Below are positions 1-7,610 of a stretch of 64,000 bases of DNA, in pieces. The translations under genes and the position numbers were made by a program. The DNA is from Rhodanobacter ginsengisoli (GTDB lineage: Bacteria > Pseudomonadota > Gammaproteobacteria > Xanthomonadales > Rhodanobacteraceae): assembly GCF_042657065.1 (NCBI RefSeq), contig NZ_JBHSNF010000002.1, forward strand, positions 248,001-312,000. The letters are read 5' to 3'. The notes below the pieces were generated by a model. The model worked only from the letters and a program-made list of their open reading frames with translations. It searched no databases and was not told where the DNA came from. Position 1 is the first letter of the stretch; the number at the start of each line of letters is the position of its first letter.

Positions 1-214
1 CTTGCATCAGTGCCTTCGCCCTCAGGTAACGCTCATAAGCTTCCTTCGGTGACATGATCGAATCGCGGTCGGCCGACAACAGACCGGCATCAGCTTTCGT
101 CGGTGTGAACGCGCCCGACCACAGTCGACCTTCCTGAATCATGTTGTTGGGGTGCACCTGCCGCATCAGAAGCTCATCTGACACGGCTAGTTTGTAGGCG
201 TTAGCTACCGGCAT
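1..214 (-). CDS. Unrecognised protein, N-terminal part (cut by left edge)
   Basis: An open frame starts with ATG at 214 and stays open to the window edge (71 codons seen, no stop). Its start overlaps the last 14 bases of the upstream 397-aa gene, so the two are very likely co-transcribed and translationally coupled. The visible protein begins MPVANAYKLAVSDELL and contains a QVHPNN…GRLWSGAF stretch followed by a TKADAGLLSADRD segment. This resembles a loose family of island-borne hypothetical proteins that share a 'HPxxxxxGRxxSxAFxPTxxDxGLLS' pattern, but I know of no function for them. No signal peptide or membrane segment is visible. Confidence 0.6.
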   Translation of the reverse strand, partial: MPVANAYKLAVSDELLMRQVHPNNMIQEGRLWSGAFTPTKADAGLLSADRDSIMSPKEAYERYLRAKALMQ

Positions 215-1394
215 CACCGTCCCCCGTGTCGGTGGTAAGCACGTCCCATGACATACTGAAACGTGCTGCTAGATCGATGGCGTCCGTCTTTAGTTCGTCC
301 CGGAGTTCCTTCATTGAGCCCGTATTGATCGCGTGGAGCGAGACGGTCGAGCCGTCTGGCGCAATGTTTGCGCTGGCCTCCCATGTGCCAATCGTCCACT
401 CCGCTCCGATGCCGCCGTCTGGTAGTGGATAGAGATAGGGAGCGTGCGCACCGACTTCCAGCACAGCAAGCCTTACAAAGTTCCGCATAGCCTCAACAGC
501 CGCGTGCGTCGGCGCGGGGTTACCGGGTTCATACCACCCTTCTTCGGCCCGTGCGATTTCATCGAGGCGTTCGTCAAATGGCTGGCGGGGTTCGTCGTCG
601 TTATAAACAATGCTCACATCGACAAGGCGGCGCAGTCGCTCGGATTTGTCGTAGAGGCCAGTCCCGATCAACCGCACACGCTTTGTCGTTCGCGCGTATG
701 CCTTTTGAAACTCAAACTCCGACAGCGGACGAAAATCAAACCGTGTACCCGTGTCGTCGAGGACGTGAACCGTTCCAGCATCCGAGACACCGCCGTTGAG
801 TGTGAATACGGCATTGACCGCGTTCTCGTAGGTCTTCTCCCTCGATAGAACGATCTGTTTGCGTATGAGCGTGTCATAGCGAACCGGTTTCGGCGTGTCA
901 TAGCCCAGTTCTATGAACTCGTCTGGCTGGAGGTTTTGCCCGAAAGGATTGAAACATCCTGCCAACTCAGGTGGAAAGTCAGTGGGAACTTCACCCGTTG
1001 CTTGCACACGGCGAATAAGGTCATCTACATACGCCTTGGCTTCCTGGAACTCCTCGTAGGCAGGAAAGCCGAGATCACCCTGCGGGGCAGTCTGGTGCGG
1101 GGGAAGTCGAACGCCGGTAACTACGGCACTCTGACCACCTTCAACGCGCGCCAGTCCAATCTGAAACGAATCCTCGAATCCCTTTGGAACGCGCACGCGG
1201 TTGTTATGCCGCCGTTTGAACAGCATCTTCGCAACCTCAATAAGGAGGCTGCGGTAAGCCGCTAGATCAGGCAGTACGTCGAAGGGGATTGCGTGTGCGT
1301 TAAAGCGGCCGCCCGCGAAGCGCGCGCACAGAAACGCCCCTTCACTGTCGGGTCGTGTCTGTCCATCTTCGATGTGGGTAGGCTGGTCAGTCAC
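201..1394 (-). CDS. Unrecognised 397-aa protein of an accessory module
   Basis: A 397-residue soluble protein with a GTG start at 1394. The start overlaps the stop of a short upstream frame (GTGA), and the end overlaps the start of the next gene at 214. I do not recognise a domain. There is no signal peptide, membrane helix or cysteine cluster. The sequence is acidic with basic patches, for example KMLFKRRHNNRVRVPKGF near residues 57–74. Codon use is clearly lower in GC than the core genes to the right, which suggests acquisition. The overlapping arrangement with the partial downstream gene implies a two-component module whose products act together, but the role is unknown. Confidence 0.7.
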   Translation of the reverse strand: MTDQPTHIEDGQTRPDSEGAFLCARFAGGRFNAHAIPFDVLPDLAAYRSLLIEVAKMLFKRRHNNRVRVPKGFEDSFQIGLARVEGGQSAVVTGVRLPPHQTAPQGDLGFPAYEEFQEAKAYVDDLIRRVQATGEVPTDFPPELAGCFNPFGQNLQPDEFIELGYDTPKPVRYDTLIRKQIVLSREKTYENAVNAVFTLNGGVSDAGTVHVLDDTGTRFDFRPLSEFEFQKAYARTTKRVRLIGTGLYDKSERLRRLVDVSIVYNDDEPRQPFDERLDEIARAEEGWYEPGNPAPTHAAVEAMRNFVRLAVLEVGAHAPYLYPLPDGGIGAEWTIGTWEASANIAPDGSTVSLHAINTGSMKELRDELKTDAIDLAARFSMSWDVLTTDTGDGDAGS

Positions 1395-1537
1395 GGTATC
1401 CCCTCAGCTACCGAGGTGGTCATCTTGGCTGTATAGCAGATGAGTCGCGGCGTTGTCTGGCCCCACGAGTCTAGAGCATCGACCATAGACATCGCGCAGA
1501 CTGCGACCATGGTGTTGCCATATGGGGATATTGACAA
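1391..1537 (-). CDS. Possible short leader ORF upstream of the 397-aa gene
   Basis: A frame of 48 codons from TTG at 1537, preceded by a purine-rich GAAGGGAGA stretch at a plausible ribosome-binding distance. Its stop overlaps the GTG start of the 397-aa gene by four bases. A longer reading from ATG at 1639 (82 codons) and a shorter one from ATG at 1510 are also possible. The peptide has no recognisable domain. The overlap is the only real support, so it may be a translational coupling leader or chance. Confidence 0.28.
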   Translation of the reverse strand: MSISPYGNTMVAVCAMSMVDALDSWGQTTPRLICYTAKMTTSVAEGIP

Positions 1538-1686
1538 AGGGGCGTCTCCCTTCTGGCCGAAGTCGGCCGATCGACAACATTGATAATTGCCTTTGGCGAG
1601 CCTCATCAGCCCCGCTTGCAGTCTGCCCGGGGCCGCCATGCATATCCCTAAAATGCCCGCTACGCACGCGCCAGCGTCGCAGCATG

Positions 1687-1710
1687 TTGGGGGTAACTTT
1701 GGGGGTAACC
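1687..1710 (+). repeat. Tandem GGGGGTAAC repeat
   Basis: Two copies of TTGGGGGTAAC lie back to back (11–12-base period) in the non-coding strip between the accessory module and the core genes. Short G-rich tandem repeats of this type are often seen beside tyrosine-integrase genes as arm-type sites, but no integrase is present here, so this is suggestive only. Otherwise 1640–1920 shows no gene. Confidence 0.4.
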
Positions 1711-1823
1711 TGAAAATCTAATTCACCGAAATCGTTACATAGCAACGCATCACAACCAATGTTATAGGGACATCCGCCCACCACGGGAACATCCAGCAGG
1801 ATCCAGCGACAACAATCAAAGCC

Positions 1824-1860
1824 GCCGGCCCTTGCAGACGCATCGGCCCGGCTTTTTTTT
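1824..1860 (+). terminator. Rho-independent terminator, + strand
   Basis: The arm GCCGGCCC (1824–1831) pairs with GGCCCGGC (1845–1852) with one internal mismatch, followed at once by eight T residues (1853–1860). No plus-strand gene is evident upstream within the window, so the transcript it ends is unknown. Confidence 0.6.
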
Positions 1861-1920
1861 GGATGCCGATGGCGCATCGCGGTCAGCCCTGCAAGCGATC
1901 ATGCCCGCCGCGTGCCGCCG

Positions 1921-2121
1921 TCATTTCGCGAAATACGGTATCGCCATCAGCGTCATGCCGATGACGACCAGCCAGGCCGTGCCCGACACGAAATAGGGAA
2001 AGACCATCAGCGCGACGCCGCACACCAGCGGCACGATCGCCTGCTGTTTCTTGCCGTAGAGAAAAAAGCCCAGCCCGATCGAACCGAACAGGACGCCCCA
2101 GAGCAGGGTCGATGCGCTCAC
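1921..2121 (-). CDS. Small two-helix inner-membrane protein
   Basis: A 66-aa protein with a GTG start at 2121 and two or three hydrophobic segments (about residues 4–21, 27–45 and 48–63) joined by a short basic turn GKKQQ. It matches the look of a small conserved proteobacterial membrane protein, sometimes labelled 'amino acid transport protein' in databases without experimental basis. It stands alone, convergent with nothing nearby. Function is unknown. Confidence 0.65.
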   Translation of the reverse strand: MSASTLLWGVLFGSIGLGFFLYGKKQQAIVPLVCGVALMVFPYFVSGTAWLVVIGMTLMAIPYFAK

Positions 2122-2285
2122 GACAACCTCGACGGCATGGGCCCGAATAAGCCGATCCTACCTTGCACCGCCCGTTCGATCGAGCGATGGGCCGCTCACT
2201 CGCAGGGGCCGGCCGCGCCAGTGCATCCATGCCCTGGCGTGCCGATCCTGCGGTCGGCGGTCTCCCGGCAGATTGCCGCGAACGG

Positions 2286-3242
2286 TCAGCGGCCGATCAC
2301 CACCGGCAGTGCCGCCAGTCGCTGCGTGCGCTCGTCGAGCAGGCGCGCCACGGCCGGGTCGAGGCTGCCCAGGAAGGTCTCGACCCGGCTGGTGTAGTCC
2401 GAGGGCAGGCCCAACTGCCGGTTGATTTCGCCATGCGAGAGATCTTCCCGCAGCACGCTGGCACGGCTGCCGAACGACCTCGCCCTGGCCACGAACGCGT
2501 CGGCCTGCGGGCAGGAGTCGCGCCGGCGACTGGAGCACACTGCCAGCAAGGGCACGATCTGTCCGCGCATCTGCTGGAGCGGCGACGCCGCCAGCCAGTC
2601 GGCCGGATCGGCACCGAAGGCCTGGTCGAACAGGGGAAAATGGCGGCCCCGCATGGTCTGCACCACGTCCAGGCTGCCGCTGTCCAGCGACACCGTGCCC
2701 AGCCAGGGCCGGGCACCCTGCGCCCGGGCCAGCGCGGGCTCGGCGCTCAGCAACGCGACCAGATGCGCGCCGGCGGAATGCCCCATCAGCACGAAGCGGT
2801 TCGCATCGCCGCCCCACTCCACCGCCCGGCCCTGCGCCAGCGCCAGTGCGCGCGCCACGTCCCGGGCCTGCTGCAGCGGCGCGGTATCGGGCCGCATGCG
2901 GTAGTCGGTCGAGATCACGATGAAGCCCCGCGGTACCCAGCGGGCGATCTTGTTCTTGATCACGCCGGGCATCGCCTTGTCGCCGCGTCGCCAGCCACCG
3001 CCATGCACCAGCAGGATCACCGGCGCACGGTCCGCATGCGCGGGCGCATAGACATCGAAACGCTGGCGCGGATCGCTGCCGTAGGCCACGTCGCGCACCA
3101 CGCGAGTGCCGGACGGCAGGCTGGCGGCCTCGCCGGACTCCCCGCGCCACCGGCCGGTCTGCGCGAACGATGCCGGCGAGACCAGGGCGAGGCACAGCCA
3201 TGCGATGCAGCAGGCGATGAGGTTGCGGTGGCTTTCCATCAT
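2286..3242 (-). CDS. Secreted alpha/beta hydrolase (esterase-like)
   Basis: 318 aa. The start at 3242 gives MM and overlaps the stop of the desaturase-like gene as ATGA, so it is the third gene of an overlapping operon. An N-terminal signal peptide (about residues 1–28, ending in SFAQ) predicts export. The BD-FAE/HSL-type alpha/beta hydrolase fold is shown by the oxyanion motif HGGGW near residue 84, the nucleophile elbow GHSAG, and a late SHGE that can supply the catalytic His. The substrate is probably an ester, and the pairing with a desaturase/hydroxylase suggests a lipid. That is inference; the sequence only supports a hydrolase. Confidence 0.85.
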   Translation of the reverse strand: MMESHRNLIACCIAWLCLALVSPASFAQTGRWRGESGEAASLPSGTRVVRDVAYGSDPRQRFDVYAPAHADRAPVILLVHGGGWRRGDKAMPGVIKNKIARWVPRGFIVISTDYRMRPDTAPLQQARDVARALALAQGRAVEWGGDANRFVLMGHSAGAHLVALLSAEPALARAQGARPWLGTVSLDSGSLDVVQTMRGRHFPLFDQAFGADPADWLAASPLQQMRGQIVPLLAVCSSRRRDSCPQADAFVARARSFGSRASVLREDLSHGEINRQLGLPSDYTSRVETFLGSLDPAVARLLDERTQRLAALPVVIGR

Positions 3243-4054
3243 GGTCTCCCGAAAATGATCCTCAACGCACGAGTCAGGTTCGCGGCTGACCGCAGGTCGT
3301 GAAACAACCGCAGCCATTCGCCGAACACGATCTTCAGCGGATTCAGCGAACCCAGCGGATGGGCCAGGCCGTAACGGATCGGCTGCCCCGCCTGCTCGAT
3401 GCGCAGCGTGCCGAACAGCCGGTCGAACACGATCAGCACGCCACCGTAGTTGCAGTCCAGATAGTCCGGGTTGGAGGCATGGTGCACGCGATGGTGCGCC
3501 GGCGTGTTCAGCACCCACTCCAGCGGGCCGAGCCGGCCGATCGCCTCGGTGTGCAGGAAGAACTGGTAGTGCAGGTCGAACGCCAGCAGCGCGAACACCA
3601 TCCGCGGATCGAAGCCCGCCAGCAGCAGCGGCAGGTAGAACACCCAGCCGAACGAGAACAGGTTGGTCCAGCCCAGGCGCACGGCCGACAGCAGGGTCAT
3701 CTGCTCCGGCGTGTGGTGCACCGCGTGCGTGGCCCAAATCCAGCGCACCGTGTGGCTGCTGCGGTGGAACCAGTAATAGGCGAATTCCACCGCGACGAAG
3801 CCGACTGCCCAGACGCGCCAGTCGCGGATCGGCCAGTGCACCGGTGCCAGCCGGCTCACCGCGAGAAAGAGGCCGCCGAGCACCAGTGCGCCGAGCACGC
3901 CACTGAGGATGTTGCCGATGCCGATGGCCACCGACGCCCAGGCGCCGCGGCCGTCGTAGCCCAGCCGGGCGACGCGCCGGCGCCACAGCCATTCCAGCAG
4001 CACCAGGGCCAGCATCAGCAACAGGAACACCGGCGAGCGACCCAAGCGCTCCAT
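3239..4054 (-). CDS. Sterol desaturase/fatty acid hydroxylase family protein
   Basis: 271 aa, an integral-membrane di-iron enzyme of the fatty acid hydroxylase superfamily. Hydrophobic segments lie near residues 8–22, 42–65 and 82–95. The conserved iron-binding histidine boxes are HRSSH (97–101), HAVHH (110–114) and a late HHRVHH. The family hydroxylates or desaturates lipid substrates using O2; the bacterial substrate cannot be read from sequence. The start at 4054 shares one base with the stop of the EF-hand gene (TGATG), and its stop overlaps the hydrolase start, so the three genes are translationally coupled. Confidence 0.88.
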   Translation of the reverse strand: MERLGRSPVFLLLMLALVLLEWLWRRRVARLGYDGRGAWASVAIGIGNILSGVLGALVLGGLFLAVSRLAPVHWPIRDWRVWAVGFVAVEFAYYWFHRSSHTVRWIWATHAVHHTPEQMTLLSAVRLGWTNLFSFGWVFYLPLLLAGFDPRMVFALLAFDLHYQFFLHTEAIGRLGPLEWVLNTPAHHRVHHASNPDYLDCNYGGVLIVFDRLFGTLRIEQAGQPIRYGLAHPLGSLNPLKIVFGEWLRLFHDLRSAANLTRALRIIFGRP

Positions 4055-4491
4055 CAGCGGCCCTCCTTGCCTTCGGCCAGCGCGCGCAGGCGTTCCGCGG
4101 CCTGCTGCAATTCGGCCTGGTCGACGACCCCGTCGCGATTGCCGTCGACCATGTCGAACATGCGGCTGCCGGCGGCGATGAACTCGTCACGACTGACCCT
4201 GCCGTCGTGGTCGTCGTCGGCCATCTGCCATGCCGCGTGGAACTTCTGCATCCTGTCGGCATTCGAGCGCACGAAACGCGGCATGTCCGCATCGGTCATG
4301 TAACCGTCGTGGTTGCGGTCGAGTCTGTCGAAGCGTGCCGCCCGCGCGGCACGAAACTCCGACCGGCTGATCACGCCGTCATGGTTGGTATCGGCCTGGG
4401 CAAACAGCTCGACCGGATCGCGCTGCCCCATGCGGGCCGACGCGGACGAGGCGAAAGCGAACAAGGCAAGGGTGACAACAAGGGAACGCAT
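4054..4491 (-). CDS. Periplasmic EF-hand calcium-binding protein
   Basis: 145 aa with a signal peptide (residues about 1–19, ASSASA cleavage region). Four EF-hand loops of the DxNxDG type are visible: DTNHDG, DRNHDG, DDDHDG and DGNRDG, each followed by an acidic residue at the -Z position. It is therefore a calmodulin-like exported calcium binder. It is the first gene of the operon with the desaturase-like enzyme and the hydrolase, which suggests calcium-responsive regulation or stabilisation of that pathway, though this is inference. Confidence 0.88.
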   Translation of the reverse strand: MRSLVVTLALFAFASSASARMGQRDPVELFAQADTNHDGVISRSEFRAARAARFDRLDRNHDGYMTDADMPRFVRSNADRMQKFHAAWQMADDDHDGRVSRDEFIAAGSRMFDMVDGNRDGVVDQAELQQAAERLRALAEGKEGR

Positions 4492-4601
4492 GGCATGGCC
4501 TCTCGATGGGTGGGCGCCGGCCCGTGGCGTGGGATCGTTTCAAGCGGGATCGGCGCCGCAGCGCATGCCGTGGCGGTCATCCGCTGCAGTCGCCGGCGCC
4601 G

Positions 4602-5249
4602 TCAATGGCCGCAGGGAATCGCGTTGCCGCCGGCATCCGTGCAGCTGCCGCTGTGGCTCACGCCCTGCCCCCTGGTGAAGGTGGTCTGGCCGTTGTAGGT
4701 CTCGCCGCTGGCGTTGCTGATGGTGGTGGTGTGGTGGGTGGTGCCGTCCGCGGTGCTGGTCGCCGCGTCGTAGCTACCCTTCACGCCGCTGGCGCTGGTC
4801 TGGCTGCTGCCGCTCACGCTGCCGTCGGCACTGCGCGCATAACTGCCGTTGCTGCTCACCGCTCCGCCGCCGGCGGTCGTGCCATGGGCACTGTGGCTGC
4901 TGCTGGCCGAACCGTCCGCATTGCGCGTATAGCTGTTGCGGCCGCTGAAGCTGCCGCCGTTGACGCCGCTGACCTCGGTGCCGCCCCGATGCTGCACGCT
5001 GCCGTCCGGATTCACCGAGGTATACGCCCCGTGCGCCGCACGGCCATTCGGGCCGGATGCCCGCGTGCCGCGGGCGTGGACCAGGCCGCCCTGGCCATTG
5101 GCGAAGGTGCCGCCGACATGGCCGACCTGCTGGCCGTCGTGCCGGGCGCGAAAACCGTGGACGCGGGCTTGCGCCGGATGTGCCACGCCGAGGGCGGCAA
5201 CGCAGAGGACCGCGAGTGAAGCGACGCGAACGCTGGATGCAATGGTCAT
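4602..5249 (-). CDS. Gly/Ser/Thr-rich secreted repeat protein
   Basis: 215 aa. The start at 5249 is chosen because AGGAG lies just upstream and a signal peptide follows directly (residues about 1–25, ending in AQA). The mature protein is low-complexity, rich in Gly, Ser, Asn and Thr, with recurring units such as N-x-DGS and 'SG-NG' spaced roughly every 20–25 residues. It ends with a short cysteine-containing tail, CTDAGGNAIPCGH. Such proteins are common in Xanthomonadales and may be surface or matrix components. No catalytic motif is present and function is unknown. Confidence 0.75.
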   Translation of the reverse strand: MTIASSVRVASLAVLCVAALGVAHPAQARVHGFRARHDGQQVGHVGGTFANGQGGLVHARGTRASGPNGRAAHGAYTSVNPDGSVQHRGGTEVSGVNGGSFSGRNSYTRNADGSASSSHSAHGTTAGGGAVSSNGSYARSADGSVSGSSQTSASGVKGSYDAATSTADGTTHHTTTISNASGETYNGQTTFTRGQGVSHSGSCTDAGGNAIPCGH

Positions 5250-5457
5250 GACGAACTCCTGCTCGGGTTGAAGTGGATGGGTCGCCGGATGGATGCCTGA
5301 CGACGCGAAGCCACTGTCCCGAAATCCTCGCCTCGAGGTGTGTCCGGATGCGCCCGCATGTGAGCGGATGTTGCCATCGCCACGTGCAGACACATTTGCT
5401 TGCAAATGGCGCCGCGGCGGTCTTGTCGGCATCCCGGATGCAGGACATAGTCGCGCC

Positions 5458-6174
5458 ATGGAATCGACCCACATCCTCGTCGTCGACGACGACCTGCGCC
5501 TGCGCGACCTGCTCGAGCGCTATCTGGCCCAGCAGGGTTTCAGCGTGCGCGGCGCCGCCCATGCAGCGGCGATGCGCCGTGAACTGGCTGCGCACCATGT
5601 CGACCTGATCGTGCTCGACCTGATGCTGCCCGACGCGGACGGACTGGAACTGTGTCGCTCGCTGCGCGCCGACGGTATCGAGACGCCGGTGATCATGCTC
5701 ACCGCCAAGGGCGACGAGGTGGATCGCATCGTGGGCCTGGAGCTCGGCGCCGACGACTACCTGGCCAAGCCATGCAATCCGCGCGAACTGGTCGCACGGA
5801 TCCGCGCGGTGATGCGGCGCCGGCCGCGCCCGCCCGCCGGTGCCCCGCAGGCCGAGCAGGGTCCGGTGCAGTTCGGTCGCTTCACGTTCGAACCGGCGAC
5901 CCGCCAGCTGCTCGATGATGGCACCACGATCAAGCTGACCAGCGGCGAGTTCTCGGTGCTGGCGGCCCTGGTCACCCACCCGTTCGAGACGCTCTCCCGC
6001 GAACGCCTGATTGCGCTGGCCCGCGGTCGCGATCACGAGGCGTTCGACCGCAGCATCGACGTGATGGTGTCGCGGCTGCGCCGCTGCCTCGAGGACGATC
6101 CGCGCCAGCCGCGCTGGCTGCAGACGGTATGGGGCGAAGGCTATGTCTTCGTGCCCGAGGGAGACCGTGCGTGA
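5458..6174 (+). CDS. OmpR-family response regulator
   Basis: 238 aa. Receiver domain (about residues 5–118) has the acidic pocket D10–D12, phospho-acceptor D54, T82 and K104. A winged-helix DNA-binding domain (about 140–233) ends in the typical TVWGEGYVF. The start at 5458 is preferred over longer in-frame readings because the receiver begins at once. It overlaps the downstream sensor kinase gene by four bases (GTGA), so the two form one operon and a cognate pair resembling OmpR/EnvZ or RstA/RstB. The divergent neighbour encodes the Gly/Ser-rich secreted protein; the 208-bp gap holds both promoters. Confidence 0.93.
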   Translation: MESTHILVVDDDLRLRDLLERYLAQQGFSVRGAAHAAAMRRELAAHHVDLIVLDLMLPDADGLELCRSLRADGIETPVIMLTAKGDEVDRIVGLELGADDYLAKPCNPRELVARIRAVMRRRPRPPAGAPQAEQGPVQFGRFTFEPATRQLLDDGTTIKLTSGEFSVLAALVTHPFETLSRERLIALARGRDHEAFDRSIDVMVSRLRRCLEDDPRQPRWLQTVWGEGYVFVPEGDRA

Positions 6175-7487
6175 AGCGCGCGCCGACCACCTTCTCGCTG
6201 CTGCTGGGCCTGCTGGTGCTGGCCCTGACCCTGGCACTCGGACTGGCCGCCGCGCTCTCGATCCGCGCCGGCCGGCAGGTGACCGGCGAGACCTACGGCC
6301 GCCTGGTGGCAGCCGCGGCCATCGCTACCGACGAGCTGTCCGGTCGCAGCGATCCGGCGTCGCAGCAGGTCCTGCGTCAGCTGCGCGAACTGGGCATCCG
6401 CCCGGATGTCGCCGCTGCCCCGCCCGAGGCGCCCCGACGGGTGGCGCCGATCGTCGAGGACGTCGGCCAGATCACCGGTCGCATGCTGGGCGATCCGTCG
6501 CGCGTGGTGGTCACGCGCAGCCCCCGGACGCCGGGGCAACGGTCGGAGTCGCAAGTCTGGGTGCGCAGCAGCAGCCACCCGGGGCACTGGATCGTGCTGC
6601 ACGCGCTGAACTATCGCCGCGAGGTGCTCGGTTCGACCCTGCTCGCCGCCCTGATCGCGGGCCTGATCGCGCTGGCCGTCGCGGCCGTGGCGGCACGCCG
6701 GCTGACGCGCCCGCTGGAGGGCCTCGCGGCGAAGGCCAATGCCCTGCTCGCCGGCCACCCGATCGGCGACACCCTGCGCGGCAGTCCACGCGAGGTGCAC
6801 CACCTGGCCGACGCGATCGGCGCGGCCGGCAAACAGCTGCGTGGCGCCGCGCGCGAGCGCGAACTGATGCTGGCCGGTATCTCGCACGACCTGCGCACGC
6901 CGCTGGCGCGGCTGCGGCTGGCGCTGGAGCTGGGCGATGCCGGCGACCCGCAGCGGCGCGAGGCGATGGTCGACGACCTGCAGCAACTCGACAGCGCGCT
7001 GGAGCAGTGCCTGGCCTTCGTGCGCGACGGCAGCGACGAGGCGCTGCGCGAGATCGACCTCGTCACCCTGGTCGGCCAGTTGCTGGCGCTACGCCAGTAT
7101 CCGGACGACTGGGAACTCGACGGGCCGCCGCTGCTGCCGGTGCGGGTGCGGCCGACGCTGTTGCGACGGGCTATCGGCAACCTGATGGACAACGCCGAGC
7201 GCCATGGTGCCGCGCCGTTCAAGGTCATCCTCGGCTCCGACGAAACCTCGCATGCCATCGGCGTCGGCGATCATGGCCCCGGGGTGGCGACCAGCCTGCT
7301 CGACCGGCTCGGCCAGCCGTTCCTGCGCGGCGATCCGGCGCGCAGCAACACCATCGGCAGTGGCCTGGGCCTGAGCATCGTGATGCGCGCCGCGCAATCG
7401 CACGGCGGCGTGCTGGAACTGCGCAACGCCGCGGACGGCGGTTTCCAGGCCACCATCCGGCTGCCCGACCGCCCCGGCGTTCACTGA
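6171..7487 (+). CDS. EnvZ-like sensor histidine kinase
   Basis: 438 aa, GTG start at 6171 overlapping the regulator stop. Order: TM1 (about 8–28), a periplasmic domain of about 125 residues, TM2 (about 154–176), HAMP (about 178–230), HisKA with phospho-acceptor H239 in SHDLRTPL, and HATPase_c with N box NLMDNAERHG, G1 box GDHGPGV and G2 box GSGLGLSI. All catalytic motifs are intact. The cognate target is the regulator just upstream. The stimulus cannot be predicted; the sensor domain has no recognised family. Confidence 0.92.
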   Translation: MKRAPTTFSLLLGLLVLALTLALGLAAALSIRAGRQVTGETYGRLVAAAAIATDELSGRSDPASQQVLRQLRELGIRPDVAAAPPEAPRRVAPIVEDVGQITGRMLGDPSRVVVTRSPRTPGQRSESQVWVRSSSHPGHWIVLHALNYRREVLGSTLLAALIAGLIALAVAAVAARRLTRPLEGLAAKANALLAGHPIGDTLRGSPREVHHLADAIGAAGKQLRGAARERELMLAGISHDLRTPLARLRLALELGDAGDPQRREAMVDDLQQLDSALEQCLAFVRDGSDEALREIDLVTLVGQLLALRQYPDDWELDGPPLLPVRVRPTLLRRAIGNLMDNAERHGAAPFKVILGSDETSHAIGVGDHGPGVATSLLDRLGQPFLRGDPARSNTIGSGLGLSIVMRAAQSHGGVLELRNAADGGFQATIRLPDRPGVH

Positions 7488-7610
7488 AGGCGGCGCATGG
7501 TGCGGTCATCGCGGTCCGGACCTGCTGGCAAAGTGCGCCGGCAAGACGCACGCCAGGCTGGCGTCCCCGTTACGACCGGATGACTGCCCTCGCATGCGGC
7601 CGATTGAAGG

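Noticed and set aside
2286..4292. 668-codon minus-strand frame spanning three genes
   Set aside because: It reads the EF-hand and desaturase genes out of frame and only its last 318 codons form the real hydrolase.
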